Below are positions 1-8,357 of a stretch of DNA of 18,591 bases, piece after piece. The stretch comes from 66-474 sp040255405 (GTDB lineage: Bacteria > Pseudomonadota > Gammaproteobacteria > Xanthomonadales > Rhodanobacteraceae). The notes under the pieces are model-generated. The model saw only the letters and a program-made list of their open reading frames with translations. It did not search any database and was not told the origin of the DNA. The DNA lies in assembly GCA_040255405.1 (NCBI GenBank), contig JBDZUX010000051.1, forward strand, positions 1 through 18,591, in the 5' to 3' direction. The position numbers and the translations under genes were made by a program. Numbering within the stretch: the stretch's first letter is position 1; each line of letters begins with the position of its first letter.

Positions 1-1220
1 CCCCGCGTCGCCACCACCGGCGGCACGTTGGCCGCACGCAGCGCCGGACCCAGTACTGCGAGTTGGCCGATGAGCCACAACGCGATCGCGCTGGCCGGGA
101 GGTAGTACCAGGGCATCCGGTCCAACTGGTAGTGCTGCATCAGATACAGGTTGATACCGAACGCGAGGATCATGCCGGCCGCGACGCCGGCACTGCTCAG
201 CAGGAAATTCTCGGTCTGGAAGTACTGCATGATGTGCCCGCGCGACGCCCCGACCGCGCGCCGTATGCCGATCTGCCGGCGCCGCTGGCCAACCCAGAAG
301 CTGGTCAGCCCCACGATGCCGAACGCGGTCACCGCCAGCATCACCACGCACACCAGCGCCAGCATCCAGATCATGCTGCGGGTGTTGGCAAAGAACTTGT
401 CACGGACGTCGGTGAACGAAATGCCCTTGACCACCGCATTGGGGGACAGCGTGCCCAGCTTCTGCTTGGCCGCGTCCAGCACCCGCGCGCGGTCCTGCGG
501 CGCGGTGCGGACGATGTAGTCGTTCAGAAAACCGCCGGGTCCGGGACTGAGCGGCAGGAACATCGACCAGTGGAATCCTGCCAGGCCTTGCCCGTTCCGG
601 TTCGGCCGCAACACGTTGGCAACAATGCCCACCACTGTGAAGTGCAGCTCCTTGCCGATCCACAATTGCTTGCCGAGCGCGTCCTGACCCGGCCACAGGC
701 GCTCCGCGAGGCTTTGTGTCAGCAGCACCACGCGGCCCGTCGGCAGGTAGTTGCTGCCCAGTTTGCTGTCGGCGAATTCCTCGGCGGTGAAGGAGCGCCC
801 GCGCAGCAGCCTCAAGCCCAACGCCTGCTCGCCGCCCGAGGTGAACAGGTACGTCGCGACGTTCGGGCTGTCCCTGTCCATCACCTCTTCGGGTTTGATG
901 CCGACGTTGCTGTTCCAGCCATTGTTGGTCAACGGCATGGTGTTGATCACGGCCGCGGCCGTGACCCCGGGGATCTGGCGGAGCGCGGCAAGATTGCGGG
1001 GGACGTCGTCGGATGCGAGCTTGGGATCGGTACCCAGCACGCGGATGTCCGAAATGCCCTGCTCGTCGATCGCATTCGGCAGGTTTATTTCCCCGATGCG
1101 CTGGCCGATCATGAAAACGGCGTTGCACAGCACCGCGCAGGCCAGCGCGATTTCCAGCACGATGAGCAGGGCCGGGATCTTGTGCTTGCGCAGTGCCGCG
1201 AGGATGGGTTGGATGTCCAT
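1..1220 (-). CDS. B-type FtsX/MacB-like ABC permease, pair 5 (C-terminus cut by window edge)
   Basis: This is an inner-membrane subunit of an ABC exporter, open to the window edge so no stop codon is seen. My translation gives 406 residues ending VPPVVATRG; complete paralogues end VVATRSV or VVATRTV, so probably only one or two residues are missing. It begins MDIQPILAALRKHK, followed by TM1 (about residues 15-40, containing the CNA motif shared by all B copies), a periplasmic MacB_PCD-like domain with ALGLRLLRGRSF, and a C-terminal FtsX domain with three membrane segments. The cytoplasmic loop reads QRRRQIGIRRAVGASRG, slightly divergent from its paralogues. ATG at 1220 has GAGAGG about 8 bases upstream. 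Its partner A gene ends 115 bases upstream, separated by REP units. It belongs to the lineage of pairs 1 and 4. Family is secure; substrate is unknown. Confidence 0.9.
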   Translation of the reverse strand, partial: MDIQPILAALRKHKIPALLIVLEIALACAVLCNAVFMIGQRIGEINLPNAIDEQGISDIRVLGTDPKLASDDVPRNLAALRQIPGVTAAAVINTMPLTNNGWNSNVGIKPEEVMDRDSPNVATYLFTSGGEQALGLRLLRGRSFTAEEFADSKLGSNYLPTGRVVLLTQSLAERLWPGQDALGKQLWIGKELHFTVVGIVANVLRPNRNGQGLAGFHWSMFLPLSPGPGGFLNDYIVRTAPQDRARVLDAAKQKLGTLSPNAVVKGISFTDVRDKFFANTRSMIWMLALVCVVMLAVTAFGIVGLTSFWVGQRRRQIGIRRAVGASRGHIMQYFQTENFLLSSAGVAAGMILAFGINLYLMQHYQLDRMPWYYLPASAIALWLIGQLAVLGPALRAANVPPVVATR

Positions 1221-1244
1221 GGGGTTGCCTCTCTGTCGTTCTTC

Positions 1245-1305
1245 GTAGGAGCCTGCCTGCAGGCGAACGCTTCGCGAGATCGATCGCGCGCGGGCGCGCT
1301 CCTAC
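1245..1305. repeat. REP-like inverted pair (family 1)
   Basis: Two 22-base units face each other: 1245-1266 (starts GTAGGAGCCTGCC) and 1284-1305 (ends GCGCTCCTAC). The right unit matches the family consensus GTAGGAGC...GCGCGA; the left one is a variant with a CTGC-CTGCAG core. It lies between A5 and B5 in the transcribed spacer. Confidence 0.85.
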
Positions 1306-1317
1306 ATTGTTTTGCCA

Positions 1318-1339
1318 TCGCGCGAAGACGCGCACCTAC
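1318..1339. repeat. Single divergent REP-like unit overlapping a stop codon
   Basis: A third 22-base unit, reverse-oriented (TCGCGCGAAG...CACCTAC), follows the inverted pair. It differs from the main consensus (GTAGGTGCGCGTC on its own strand) but keeps the same length and ends. It overlaps the TAG stop of the upstream permease, which occupies 1336-1338. Confidence 0.7.
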
Positions 1340-2643
1340 ACGCTTTTCAACTGCGGCGCCGGCGCCACCACGCAGGCGCGCCATGCGGGCAACAGGCCGG
1401 CAATGAGACTGGCGAGCAGCGCAATCACGAACGTGGCGAAGAACATCGACACATCGAGGCGCGCAAGACTTGCGTACTGCGCAGGCTGATGGCGAATCGC
1501 CCACAGGCCGAGTTCCGCGAAGATCAATCCCAGCACGCCGCCTGCGATGCCGACCATGCCCGACTCGACCATGAATTGCGTGAACACCGCGCCGCGGGTC
1601 GCACCCAGCGCCCGCCGCACGCCGATCTCGCGCGAACGGCGCAGGCACTTGGCCAGCAGCAAGCCCACCGTATTGACGATGCAGATCAGGAGGAATCCGA
1701 ACGCAAGGCCGGTCTGCAGCCGCGCATCGTCGGGCACCACCTGTTCCAGCGCGAGGAACTTCATCAGGTCCGCGAACACCACCTCGGGACGATGGAAGCG
1801 GCCGAGGCTGATCTGCTGCTGCACGTAGTTCGACAGGAACGTCTTGTAGGCCGCCGCGTCGGTGGCGTCCTTCAGCTCCACCCACAAACTCACGAAGACG
1901 CACGGCGAAGTTTCCAGATGCTGGATGTCCGCCGTCTGCCAGCAGCTCACGTTTTGCGGGTCCATGCCGTCGGTACGCGCCGACTTCAGCGGCAGGAACA
2001 CCCCGTCGCCGTTGCCGTAGCTGCGTCCGCCCAAATCCACCGCGTAGAAGCGGGGCTGCGGCGCCCAGTCCTTGAGCACGCCGACCACGCGATAATCGTG
2101 ATCGTTGATGCGGATCACTCGCCCGACGCTGTTCTTGCCGCCGAACAATTTGTCATTGAGGAAGGCCGCGAGCACCGCGACGCGCGCCCGGTCGTCGTCG
2201 TTCTGTGCGCTCCAGCCGCTGCCGTACTCGAACGGCGCATCGAACATCGCGAAAAAATCCGCCGTCGTCATCACGGCATCGCTGAAGAACGGATGTTCCG
2301 CCGTACGGGCAGGCGTCACCTTGGCCTGGGTCAGCGCCATCACGGCCTGGCGCTCGGCCCGATGCGCCTGCAACAGGTTCATCGCGTCGGTGTAGGGCAT
2401 CAGGTTGCCCCACGGCGGTTTGCTCTGGCCCGGCACGTAGCCCTGCGCCGGCAGCGGATCGATTTCCGCGGTGAACAGCCGCGCGCTTTTCTGGGGCAGT
2501 GGATCGCCCGACAACAGTTTCAACACCGTGAGCGTGGTGATCGACGCACCGATGCCGAGGCCCAGTGCGAGCACCATCAGTCCGGTGAGTACGCGGTTGC
2601 GCTTGAAGCTGCGCAGCGCGAGGTCGATGTAATAGCCAAACAT
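1336..2643 (-). CDS. A-type FtsX/MacB-like ABC permease, pair 5
   Basis: This 435-residue inner-membrane permease has TM1 at about residues 18-40 (GLMVLALGLGIGASITTLTV), a periplasmic MacB_PCD-like domain (about 42-305) with DAPFEYGSGW, LNDKLFGG and YRVVGVLKDW, and an FtsX domain with three more membrane segments (TM2 about 310-331). The cytoplasmic loop is RRSREIGVRRALGATRG. Periplasmic Cys234 and Cys248 correspond to a pair present in all five A copies. ATG at 2643 is chosen over the longer frame start at 2670 because MFGYYIDLALRS aligns with every A paralogue and AAGGTG lies 7 bases upstream. The stop codon lies inside a REP unit. It probably pairs with the downstream B gene and uses the locus ATPase. 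Confidence 0.92.
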   Translation of the reverse strand: MFGYYIDLALRSFKRNRVLTGLMVLALGLGIGASITTLTVLKLLSGDPLPQKSARLFTAEIDPLPAQGYVPGQSKPPWGNLMPYTDAMNLLQAHRAERQAVMALTQAKVTPARTAEHPFFSDAVMTTADFFAMFDAPFEYGSGWSAQNDDDRARVAVLAAFLNDKLFGGKNSVGRVIRINDHDYRVVGVLKDWAPQPRFYAVDLGGRSYGNGDGVFLPLKSARTDGMDPQNVSCWQTADIQHLETSPCVFVSLWVELKDATDAAAYKTFLSNYVQQQISLGRFHRPEVVFADLMKFLALEQVVPDDARLQTGLAFGFLLICIVNTVGLLLAKCLRRSREIGVRRALGATRGAVFTQFMVESGMVGIAGGVLGLIFAELGLWAIRHQPAQYASLARLDVSMFFATFVIALLASLIAGLLPAWRACVVAPAPQLKSV

Positions 2644-2675
2644 TTCATTCACCTTTTCCAGGTTTCGCAACCGTT

Positions 2676-2738
2676 GTAGGAGCGCGCCCGCGCGCGACTG
2701 CTTGCGAGAAAGCTGGTCGCGCGCAGGCGCGTTCCTAC
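2676..2738. repeat. REP-like inverted pair (family 1)
   Basis: Units at 2676-2697 (GTAGGAGCGCGCCC...) and 2717-2738 (...GGCGCGTTCCTAC) face each other across 19 bases. They fill most of the 102-base gap between B4 and A5. This is the only inverted REP pair at a B-to-A junction; the other four are at A-to-B junctions. Confidence 0.85.
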
Positions 2739-2745
2739 AAAAAAC

Positions 2746-3960
2746 TCATACCGATCTCGTCGCCACCACCGGCGGCACCGCGGCGGCGCGCAGCGCCGGC
2801 GTCAACACCGCAAGCTGCCCGAGCAACCACAACGCCACCGCGCCGGCCGGCAGGTACCAAAGCGGCAGCCGCGACACTTCGAACCACTTCATCAAGGCAA
2901 GGTTGATCCCGACCGCCAGCACGATGCCCAGCACGATCCCGAACGTGACGATCAGGAAATTCTCGGTCTGGAAATAACGCAGGATGTCCGCGCGCGTCGC
3001 ACCGAGCGCACGGCGGATGCCGATCTGCTTGCGTCGCTGCGCGACCCAGAAACTCGCCAACCCGACGATCCCGAACGCGGTGACGCCGAGCAACGCGACG
3101 ATCACGCCCACCAGCAGGCCGGCCATCGCCCGGTCGGTCTTGAAAAAGCGCCGGCGCAATTCGCGGATGGTCTGGCTGTCTTCATGGTCGACCACGGCAT
3201 CCGGCGCGATCCGGGCCATTGCGGCTTTCGCTTCCGTCATCACGCGGTCGATATCCTGCGGATCGGCGCGGACCAGGTAGGTCCCGGCCAGCTGCGGACC
3301 CGGTTGCGCCGGGACGAACGCCGTCCATTGCGCACCGCGCTCGCCCTCTTCGTCGTATTGCTGGATGGCCAGGTTCGCGACCACGCCAATCACGCGAAAG
3401 TGGAACGGGCCGCTCCAGAATTCCTTGCCTAGCGGATCCTTGCCGGGCCACAGGTGCTCGGCCAGCGTGCGCGTGATCAATACCCTCGAGCTGGCGGGCA
3501 CGAAGGTCGTCGCTGGTTGGTAGTCGTCCGGCGTCGGCATGCGGCCGGCGACCAGTTGCAGCCCCAGCGCCTGGGGCGTGCCGGGATCGCCGACGTAGAG
3601 CTCCGGCACGCCGCGGAACTGCTTGCCGGCCTGATCGAGCGTGATGCCCGCCGCGCCGGCTTGCGGACCGAACGGCACGGAGTTGATGACGTTCACCGAT
3701 TCGACGCCCGGAATCGCGCGCAGTCCCGCCACCACGCGCGCGTTGAGATCGCTGGCCTGGCTGGCATCGAAGCCCTGCAGCGCAAGGAACCCGAGCGAAG
3801 TTTCATCGACGCCGCTGTCGATGCGCATCGCCGACAGGCGTCCGGCGATCAGGTAGCACGCGTTGCACAACACCGCGCACGCCAGCGCGATTTCCAGCGC
3901 GATCAGCGCGGTCGCGAGGCGATGCTTTTTCAGGGCGGCAAGGATCGGTTGGATTTGCAT
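2746..3960 (-). CDS. B-type FtsX/MacB-like ABC permease, pair 4
   Basis: A 404-residue inner-membrane permease subunit. It starts MQIQPILAALKKHR; TM1 is about residues 15-40 with the conserved LCNA. The periplasmic domain includes IPGVESVNVINSVPFG and ALGLQLVAGRMP. The FtsX domain has TM2 about 279-305, the loop RRKQIGIRRALGATRAD (from about 309), TM3 about 335-356 and TM4 about 366-389, ending VPPVVATRSV. Like other MacB-type permeases without a fused ATPase, it must work with a separate nucleotide-binding subunit, here most likely the one at 14134-14865. The start at 3960 matches the paralogue alignment; the ribosome binding site is weak. It is separated from A4 by 94 bases holding a REP pair. 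Lineage I (pairs 1, 4, 5). Confidence 0.93.
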   Translation of the reverse strand: MQIQPILAALKKHRLATALIALEIALACAVLCNACYLIAGRLSAMRIDSGVDETSLGFLALQGFDASQASDLNARVVAGLRAIPGVESVNVINSVPFGPQAGAAGITLDQAGKQFRGVPELYVGDPGTPQALGLQLVAGRMPTPDDYQPATTFVPASSRVLITRTLAEHLWPGKDPLGKEFWSGPFHFRVIGVVANLAIQQYDEEGERGAQWTAFVPAQPGPQLAGTYLVRADPQDIDRVMTEAKAAMARIAPDAVVDHEDSQTIRELRRRFFKTDRAMAGLLVGVIVALLGVTAFGIVGLASFWVAQRRKQIGIRRALGATRADILRYFQTENFLIVTFGIVLGIVLAVGINLALMKWFEVSRLPLWYLPAGAVALWLLGQLAVLTPALRAAAVPPVVATRSV

Positions 3961-3988
3961 GGTGGTGTCCGGATGCGATCTGCTTTTC

Positions 3989-4058
3989 GTAGGAGCCTGC
4001 CTGCAGGCGACTTGTGTGCGACGAATACCCGTGCGATCGCGCGCAGGCGCGCTCCTAC
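3989..4058. repeat. REP-like inverted pair overlapping the A4 stop codon
   Basis: Units at 3989-4010 (left, variant core GCCTGCCTGCAGG, as in the 1245 copy) and 4037-4058 (right, consensus). The right unit's terminal CTAC supplies the reverse complement of the TAG stop of A4 at 4055-4057. Confidence 0.85.
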
Positions 4059-5377
4059 AACGTCTTGAGCTGCAACGCCGGCGCGACGCGGCTGGCGCGC
4101 AGCGCGGGCAAGGCCCCCGCCAGCAGGCTCACCGCGACGGCCAGCACGAACGTGGCCAGGAACATCGATACATCCATGTGCACCAGGTCGGAATACGGCG
4201 TCTGCTGGCGGCGCACCAGCCACAGGCCGACCAGCGTCAGCAGCCAGCCGCCAACGCCGCCGATGACTCCGATCAAACCGGCTTCGGTCAGGCACTGCGC
4301 GAACACCGAGCGCCGCGACGCGCCCAGCGCGCGGCGCACGCCGATCTCGCCCGCGCGGCGCAGGAACTTCGCCAGCAGCAGGCCGACCGTGTTGAACAGA
4401 CAGATCGCAAGGAACGCGAATGCCAACCACGTCTGCAGCTTTGCGTTGCGCGGCACGATGTGGTTGAAGTCCAGCCACTGCATCAGGTTGCGCAACCGCG
4501 TTTCGGTATAACCGATCCGGCCCAGTGCCTTTTGCTCGGTCGCGTAGCTGTCCATGAAGTTGCGGTAGGCCGCGACCCTGGCAGGGCTGCCCAACTGCAC
4601 CCACAGCGCGACCCAGTTGCAGGGCGAATCGACCAGATGGCCCGGCTTCGGCGGCGGCGACCAGCAGTTGAACGGCTGGAAATTGCCGTCATTGACTTCG
4701 AGGCCGGCAAAGAAGGGCGTGAACACGTCCTCCGGTTTGGTGTAGTAACCCGCGGTGTCGCCGTTCGCGAAACGCCCGCCACGCACGGCGTAGAACAGCG
4801 GCGAAGGCCGCCAGGGCTTCAGCACGCCGACGACCCGTACATCGGCGTTGCCCAGCCGCAGGCTTTTGCCCACGCTGTCCTGGCCGCCGAAGAGCTTGTC
4901 GTTCAAATCCGACGAGATCACCGCCACCCGCGCGCGCCTGCTGTCATCCTGCGCGCTCCACGCGCTGCCGTACTCGAACGGCACGTCGAACATCGGGAAG
5001 AAATCCGAGGTCGTGGAAAGCATCATCAACATCAGCGGCGGACGACCGGCATCGGGCGCGCGCGCCTTGACCTGGCTGTCCACCAGCAGCGCCTGGCGAT
5101 CCGCGCGCTGCGCGCCCCAAAGATCGACTGCGGATTGGTAATCCAGCATGTCGGGCGGTTCGTGGTGGCTGTAATCCGGCGTGGGATCCCCGTCCACCTG
5201 CGCATAGAACACCTGCGCACTCTTGCCAGGCAGCGGGTCGCCCGAAAGGATGTGCATCACCGTCAGCGTGGTCATGCTGGCGCCGATGCCGATCGCGATC
5301 GCGAGCACCATCAGCACCGTCAGCAAGCGGTTGCGCTTGAGGCTGCGGATGGCGAGGTCGAGGTAGTAAGCGAACAT
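4055..5377 (-). CDS. A-type FtsX/MacB-like ABC permease, pair 4
   Basis: A 440-residue inner-membrane permease. TM1 is about 18-40 (VLMVLAIAIGIGASMTTLTV). The periplasmic domain carries DFFPMFDVPFEYGSAW, LNDKLFGG and RVVGVLKPW, with the A-family cysteine pair at Cys238 and Cys253 (CW...SPC). TM2 is about 315-336, followed by the loop RRAGEIGVRRALGASRRS and two further membrane segments, ending VAPALQLKTL. The start at 5377 (MFAYYLDLAIRSLKRN) is preferred over an in-frame GTG four codons upstream because all A copies align here; the ribosome site is not strong. The stop codon falls inside a REP unit. It is closest in style to A1 and A5 and presumably forms a heterodimer with the B gene 94 bases downstream. 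Confidence 0.92.
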   Translation of the reverse strand: MFAYYLDLAIRSLKRNRLLTVLMVLAIAIGIGASMTTLTVMHILSGDPLPGKSAQVFYAQVDGDPTPDYSHHEPPDMLDYQSAVDLWGAQRADRQALLVDSQVKARAPDAGRPPLMLMMLSTTSDFFPMFDVPFEYGSAWSAQDDSRRARVAVISSDLNDKLFGGQDSVGKSLRLGNADVRVVGVLKPWRPSPLFYAVRGGRFANGDTAGYYTKPEDVFTPFFAGLEVNDGNFQPFNCWSPPPKPGHLVDSPCNWVALWVQLGSPARVAAYRNFMDSYATEQKALGRIGYTETRLRNLMQWLDFNHIVPRNAKLQTWLAFAFLAICLFNTVGLLLAKFLRRAGEIGVRRALGASRRSVFAQCLTEAGLIGVIGGVGGWLLTLVGLWLVRRQQTPYSDLVHMDVSMFLATFVLAVAVSLLAGALPALRASRVAPALQLKTL

Positions 5378-5406
5378 GTGAGCGTCCACACTTGAAGTTG
5401 ATTGTC

Positions 5407-5513
5407 GTCATTCCGGGGCTGCCGCGGTTTCATCGCGGCAGAACCCGGAATCCGTTGCCAGTCTTCCAAGACCGATTCCGGGTTCCGCGCGCTGCGCGCG
5501 GCCTCGGAATGAC
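5407..5513. repeat. Family-2 palindromic element E1 (107 bases)
   Basis: It begins GTCATTCCGGGGC and ends CGGAATGAC. Two half-units lie in inverted orientation, each with constant arms (ATTCCGGGG and CCCGGAAT) around a variable stem. The left stem is TGCCGCG/CGCGGCA with a 7-base loop; the right stem is CCGCGCGC/GCGCGCGG with almost no loop. It fills most of the 191-base gap between B3 and A4. There is no T-run typical of an intrinsic terminator. Confidence 0.85.
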
Positions 5514-5568
5514 CGGTTCATTTTGCTTTTCCGATTCCCGATTCCCGATTCACCATTCCCGGTTTCCC

Positions 5569-6801
5569 TCACACGCTCCGCGTCGCTTCCACCGGTGACA
5601 CCCGCGACGCCCGCCGTGCCGGCGCGAACACCGCGCCCTGCCCCAGCACAAGCAACGCGATCACGCCAGCCAGCACGTAGAGCAGTGGCATCCGGTCCAT
5701 CGCCAGTTGCCGCATCATCCAGAGGTTCAGGCCGACCGCGAGGATTGCGCCCAGCACCACGCCCGCGCCGGCGATCAGGAAATTCTCGGTCTGGAAGTAG
5801 CGCAGGATGTCTTGCCGGGTCGCGCCCAGCGCGCGGCGGATGCCGATCTGCTTGCGTCGCTGGCCGACCCAGAAACTGGTGAGCCCGATGATCCCCGCGC
5901 CCGTGATCACCAACAGCACCGCGCAGATGATGCCCATCAGGATCGCGGTGCCGCGATCGCTGTCGTAGGCGCGATGGCGGATTTCGGCAAAACTCAGCAC
6001 GCCGTCCTTGGGATCGATGATGCGCATGCGGCTCTGCGCAAGCAGCGCCTTGGGCGCTTCCTGCATCGCGGTGGCCAACTCGCCCGGTTTGGCGCGCACG
6101 ATGTAGTAGGTACCGAACGACACGTCCAGGCGGCGCGGCCACAGCATGGCCTCGTAGGCATAGGCGCGCGACCAGCTGTCGACTTCCTGGCGCTGCAGGC
6201 GTTCGACGATGCCAACGATGGTGGTCGGCGTCGTGCTCATGGTGTAGAAGCCCTTGCCCAATGCCGAGCCATCCGGGTACAGCTTGTCGGCGAGCGCCTT
6301 GGTCACGATCGCCACCGGCGGCGTCTTGTTCTCGCGCATGCCCATCGGCTCGATTTCATCGGGCCTGAAATTGCGCCCGGCGATCAGCTTGAGTCCCAGC
6401 GTGTCGATCAGATGGGTGTCGCTCAGATACACCGCCGCATCGGTGGTCTTCTGCACCTGGTCGGGCTTCATCATGATCAAGTTGTCCCAGCCGCCGCCAC
6501 GCAACGGATACGAATTGGCTGGCGCCGCATCGCGCACCGCAGGCAATTGCCGGAGCGCCGCGAGGTCGGCCTGGATCTGTGCATCGATCTGCTGGTCCGT
6601 CTGCCGACCCGCCCACTGGCTTGCGATCACGAACACGTTGGCTTCGTCGATGCCGGTGGACGCGGACAAATGCGACAGGCGCTGATGGATGATGAACAAC
6701 GCGTTGCACACGATCGCGAGCGTCAGTGCGATCTGCAGCGCGATCAGCACGGTACCGGCCTTGTGGTGGCGAAGTGCAGCAAGGATGGGCTGGATTTGCA
6801 T
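5569..6801 (-). CDS. B-type FtsX/MacB-like ABC permease, pair 3
   Basis: A 410-residue inner-membrane permease subunit. TM1 lies in residues 15-40 (TVLIALQIALTLAIVCNALF); the periplasmic domain has DTLGLKLIAGRNF and VAIVTKALADKLYP; three C-terminal membrane segments surround the loop RRKQIGIRRALGATRQD; the protein ends RVSPVEATRSV, the form closest to classical MacB tails. The frame is open far upstream, but ATG at 6801 (MQIQPILAALRHHK) matches the paralogues and has AAGAGA about 7 bases upstream; ATG at 6807 is a second option. The long upstream frame overlaps A3 and is an artefact. Only B2 shares the ALTLAIVCNA and RVSPVEATR features, so it belongs to lineage II. Confidence 0.93.
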   Translation of the reverse strand: MQIQPILAALRHHKAGTVLIALQIALTLAIVCNALFIIHQRLSHLSASTGIDEANVFVIASQWAGRQTDQQIDAQIQADLAALRQLPAVRDAAPANSYPLRGGGWDNLIMMKPDQVQKTTDAAVYLSDTHLIDTLGLKLIAGRNFRPDEIEPMGMRENKTPPVAIVTKALADKLYPDGSALGKGFYTMSTTPTTIVGIVERLQRQEVDSWSRAYAYEAMLWPRRLDVSFGTYYIVRAKPGELATAMQEAPKALLAQSRMRIIDPKDGVLSFAEIRHRAYDSDRGTAILMGIICAVLLVITGAGIIGLTSFWVGQRRKQIGIRRALGATRQDILRYFQTENFLIAGAGVVLGAILAVGLNLWMMRQLAMDRMPLLYVLAGVIALLVLGQGAVFAPARRASRVSPVEATRSV

Positions 6802-6814
6802 GTTCATGTCTCTT

Positions 6815-6864
6815 GTGGGAGCCCGCCTGCGGGCGACATCCATCGCGCGCAGGCGCGCTCCTGC
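6815..6864. repeat. REP-like inverted pair (family 1)
   Basis: Units at 6815-6836 (variant, GTGGGAGCCCGCC...) and 6843-6864 (near consensus, ending GCGCTCCTGC) with only 6 bases between. It fills the A3-B3 gap and ends 2 bases from the A3 stop codon. Confidence 0.82.
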
Positions 6865-6866
6865 AT

Positions 6867-8183
6867 TCAATTGCTTCTCAAATGCCAGGCCGGCTGCACG
6901 TGCGCCGCGCGCCACGACGGATAGAACGCCGCGACCACGGTGGCAACGATGGCGACGGCCAGCGTCAAGGCCACCAACGACACATCCACGTGCGCCAGGC
7001 GCGCGATCTCGGGGCGGAACAGCAACGCCACGCCCGACACGCCCACGGCGGTCAAAAGCAACCCCAGAAGGCCGCCCGCCAGGCCGACGGTGCCGGCCTC
7101 GATCAGGAATTGCGCGTAGATTTCGCGGCGCGATGCGCCCAGCGCGCGCCGTACGCCAATCTCGCCGGAGCGACGCATGAACTTGGCGAGCAACAGCCCG
7201 ACGGTATTGACCAGGCAGATCAGGAAGAAGCCCAGCGATACCATCAGCGAAATACGGCTCTCGGGCGGCACCACGTGCATGTACGCCATCCATTGCGTCA
7301 CGTCGCGCAATCGCACGTTGGGCGCCCACCCAAAACGGCCGGCGCGCTGCTGGTCGGCGGAATAACCTTCCAGGAAACTGCGATAGCGGGCTACTTCGGC
7401 CGGCGTATCCAGTTCCACCCAGGGCGTGATCCATACGCAATCGCTGCGCAACCAGTCGTCCCAGCCGCGCATGGTCGAGACCTTGCGGCAACTGTTGTTG
7501 CCGGCGGTGTCGATCTTGAGATCCAGCGCGCGGGTGAACGGCAGGTAGAAATCCGCAGGCTCCTCGAAACCGCTGCTGCCGAACAATGAATAGAAGCGCG
7601 GCACCGGATCCCAGTGCCGGGTCACGCCCACGATGCGGTAATCGTGGCCGTCGAGATTGATTTCGCGCCCAATGCTGTTCGCGTCGCCGAACAACTTGCG
7701 GTTGAACTCCTCACTCAACACGACCACTGGCGCGCGGCTTTCGTCCTGCGCCGCGCCCCAGCCGTTGCCGTAATGGAATGGCACCTCGAACATCGGGAAG
7801 AAGTCGCCGTACACCGCATAACCTTGCGCCTTCAGCGGCAGACTGCGGCTGCCGCCCGGCATCAGCGGCAACTGCACGGGATACAGCAACGTTTGCCGCT
7901 TCGCCGCATGCGCGCGCATCAGCGCCATCGCATCGGTGTAGTCCAGCGCCTGCGGCGGTTCGCCATCGCCGCTGAAGCTCTGCTGCGGCCCCCAACTGTC
8001 GATCTGCGGCGTGAACAACTGCGCCGACTTGTCCGGAATCGGGTTGCCCGACACTGCACGGAACACCGAATACGTGATCATCGACGCCGCCACGCCGAAG
8101 CCGATGGCCACCACCATCAGCGCGGTGAGCGCCGGGTTGCGCTTGAGGCTGCGCAGGGCGAGGTCGAGGTAGTACCCGAACAT
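6867..8183 (-). CDS. A-type FtsX/MacB-like ABC permease, pair 3
   Basis: A 438-residue inner-membrane permease. TM1 is about 18-40 (ALMVVAIGFGVAASMITYSV), with FRAVSGNPIP just after it, shared with A2 and unlike A1, A4 and A5. The periplasmic domain has DFFPMFEVPFHYGNGW and YRIVGVTRHW, with Cys232 and Cys249 as the conserved pair (16 residues between). The FtsX portion has TM2 about 313-334, the loop RRSGEIGVRRALGASRRE and two more membrane segments, ending VQPAWHLRSN. ATG at 8183 has AGGA 9 bases upstream and fits the family start MFGYYLDLALRSLKRN. The gene and its B partner are flanked on both sides by family-2 repeat elements. Confidence 0.93.
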   Translation of the reverse strand: MFGYYLDLALRSLKRNPALTALMVVAIGFGVAASMITYSVFRAVSGNPIPDKSAQLFTPQIDSWGPQQSFSGDGEPPQALDYTDAMALMRAHAAKRQTLLYPVQLPLMPGGSRSLPLKAQGYAVYGDFFPMFEVPFHYGNGWGAAQDESRAPVVVLSEEFNRKLFGDANSIGREINLDGHDYRIVGVTRHWDPVPRFYSLFGSSGFEEPADFYLPFTRALDLKIDTAGNNSCRKVSTMRGWDDWLRSDCVWITPWVELDTPAEVARYRSFLEGYSADQQRAGRFGWAPNVRLRDVTQWMAYMHVVPPESRISLMVSLGFFLICLVNTVGLLLAKFMRRSGEIGVRRALGASRREIYAQFLIEAGTVGLAGGLLGLLLTAVGVSGVALLFRPEIARLAHVDVSLVALTLAVAIVATVVAAFYPSWRAAHVQPAWHLRSN

Positions 8184-8219
8184 GTTTCAATTTCCTGCAT
8201 GCGGTGACATTTCTTTCTT

Positions 8220-8328
8220 GTCATTCCGGGGCCGCGCAAGGCGCGGAACCCGGAATCGGTTTTCCGAGACCGACGAGACCGATTCCGGGTTCTGCCCGCA
8301 GTGAAGCTGCGGACAGCCCCGGAATGAC
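8220..8328. repeat. Family-2 palindromic element E2 (109 bases)
   Basis: It has the same constant ends as the 5407 copy (GTCATTCCGGGGC ... CCCGGAATGAC). The left core stem is CCGCGC/GCGCGG with loop AAG; the right core is TGCCCGCAG/CTGCGGACA with one mismatch. It lies in the 174-base gap between B2 and A3. With the copy at 5407-5513 it brackets permease pair 3. Confidence 0.85.
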
Positions 8329-8357
8329 GAGGTGTGTTGGCTTAGTTGAAGCCAACA

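Noticed and set aside
400..1335. Minus-strand frame of 311 codons over B5
   Set aside because: It is in a different frame from the real B5 protein, which reads through to the window edge with all family motifs; this frame is Arg/Pro/Gly-rich without domains.
63..1406. Plus-strand open frame of 447 codons opposite B5
   Set aside because: It is antisense to a permease with clear family motifs, rich in H/R/Q/A as expected for a GC-rich shadow frame, and has no domain.
5407..5513. Family-2 hairpins as intrinsic terminators
   Set aside because: The stems are strong but no T-run follows on either strand, and co-directional genes continue on both sides.
5569..7491. Minus-strand frame of 640 codons ending in B3
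   Set aside because: Only the part from 6801 is B3. The upstream 230 codons overlap A3 in another frame and include REP sequence, so it is not a fusion protein.
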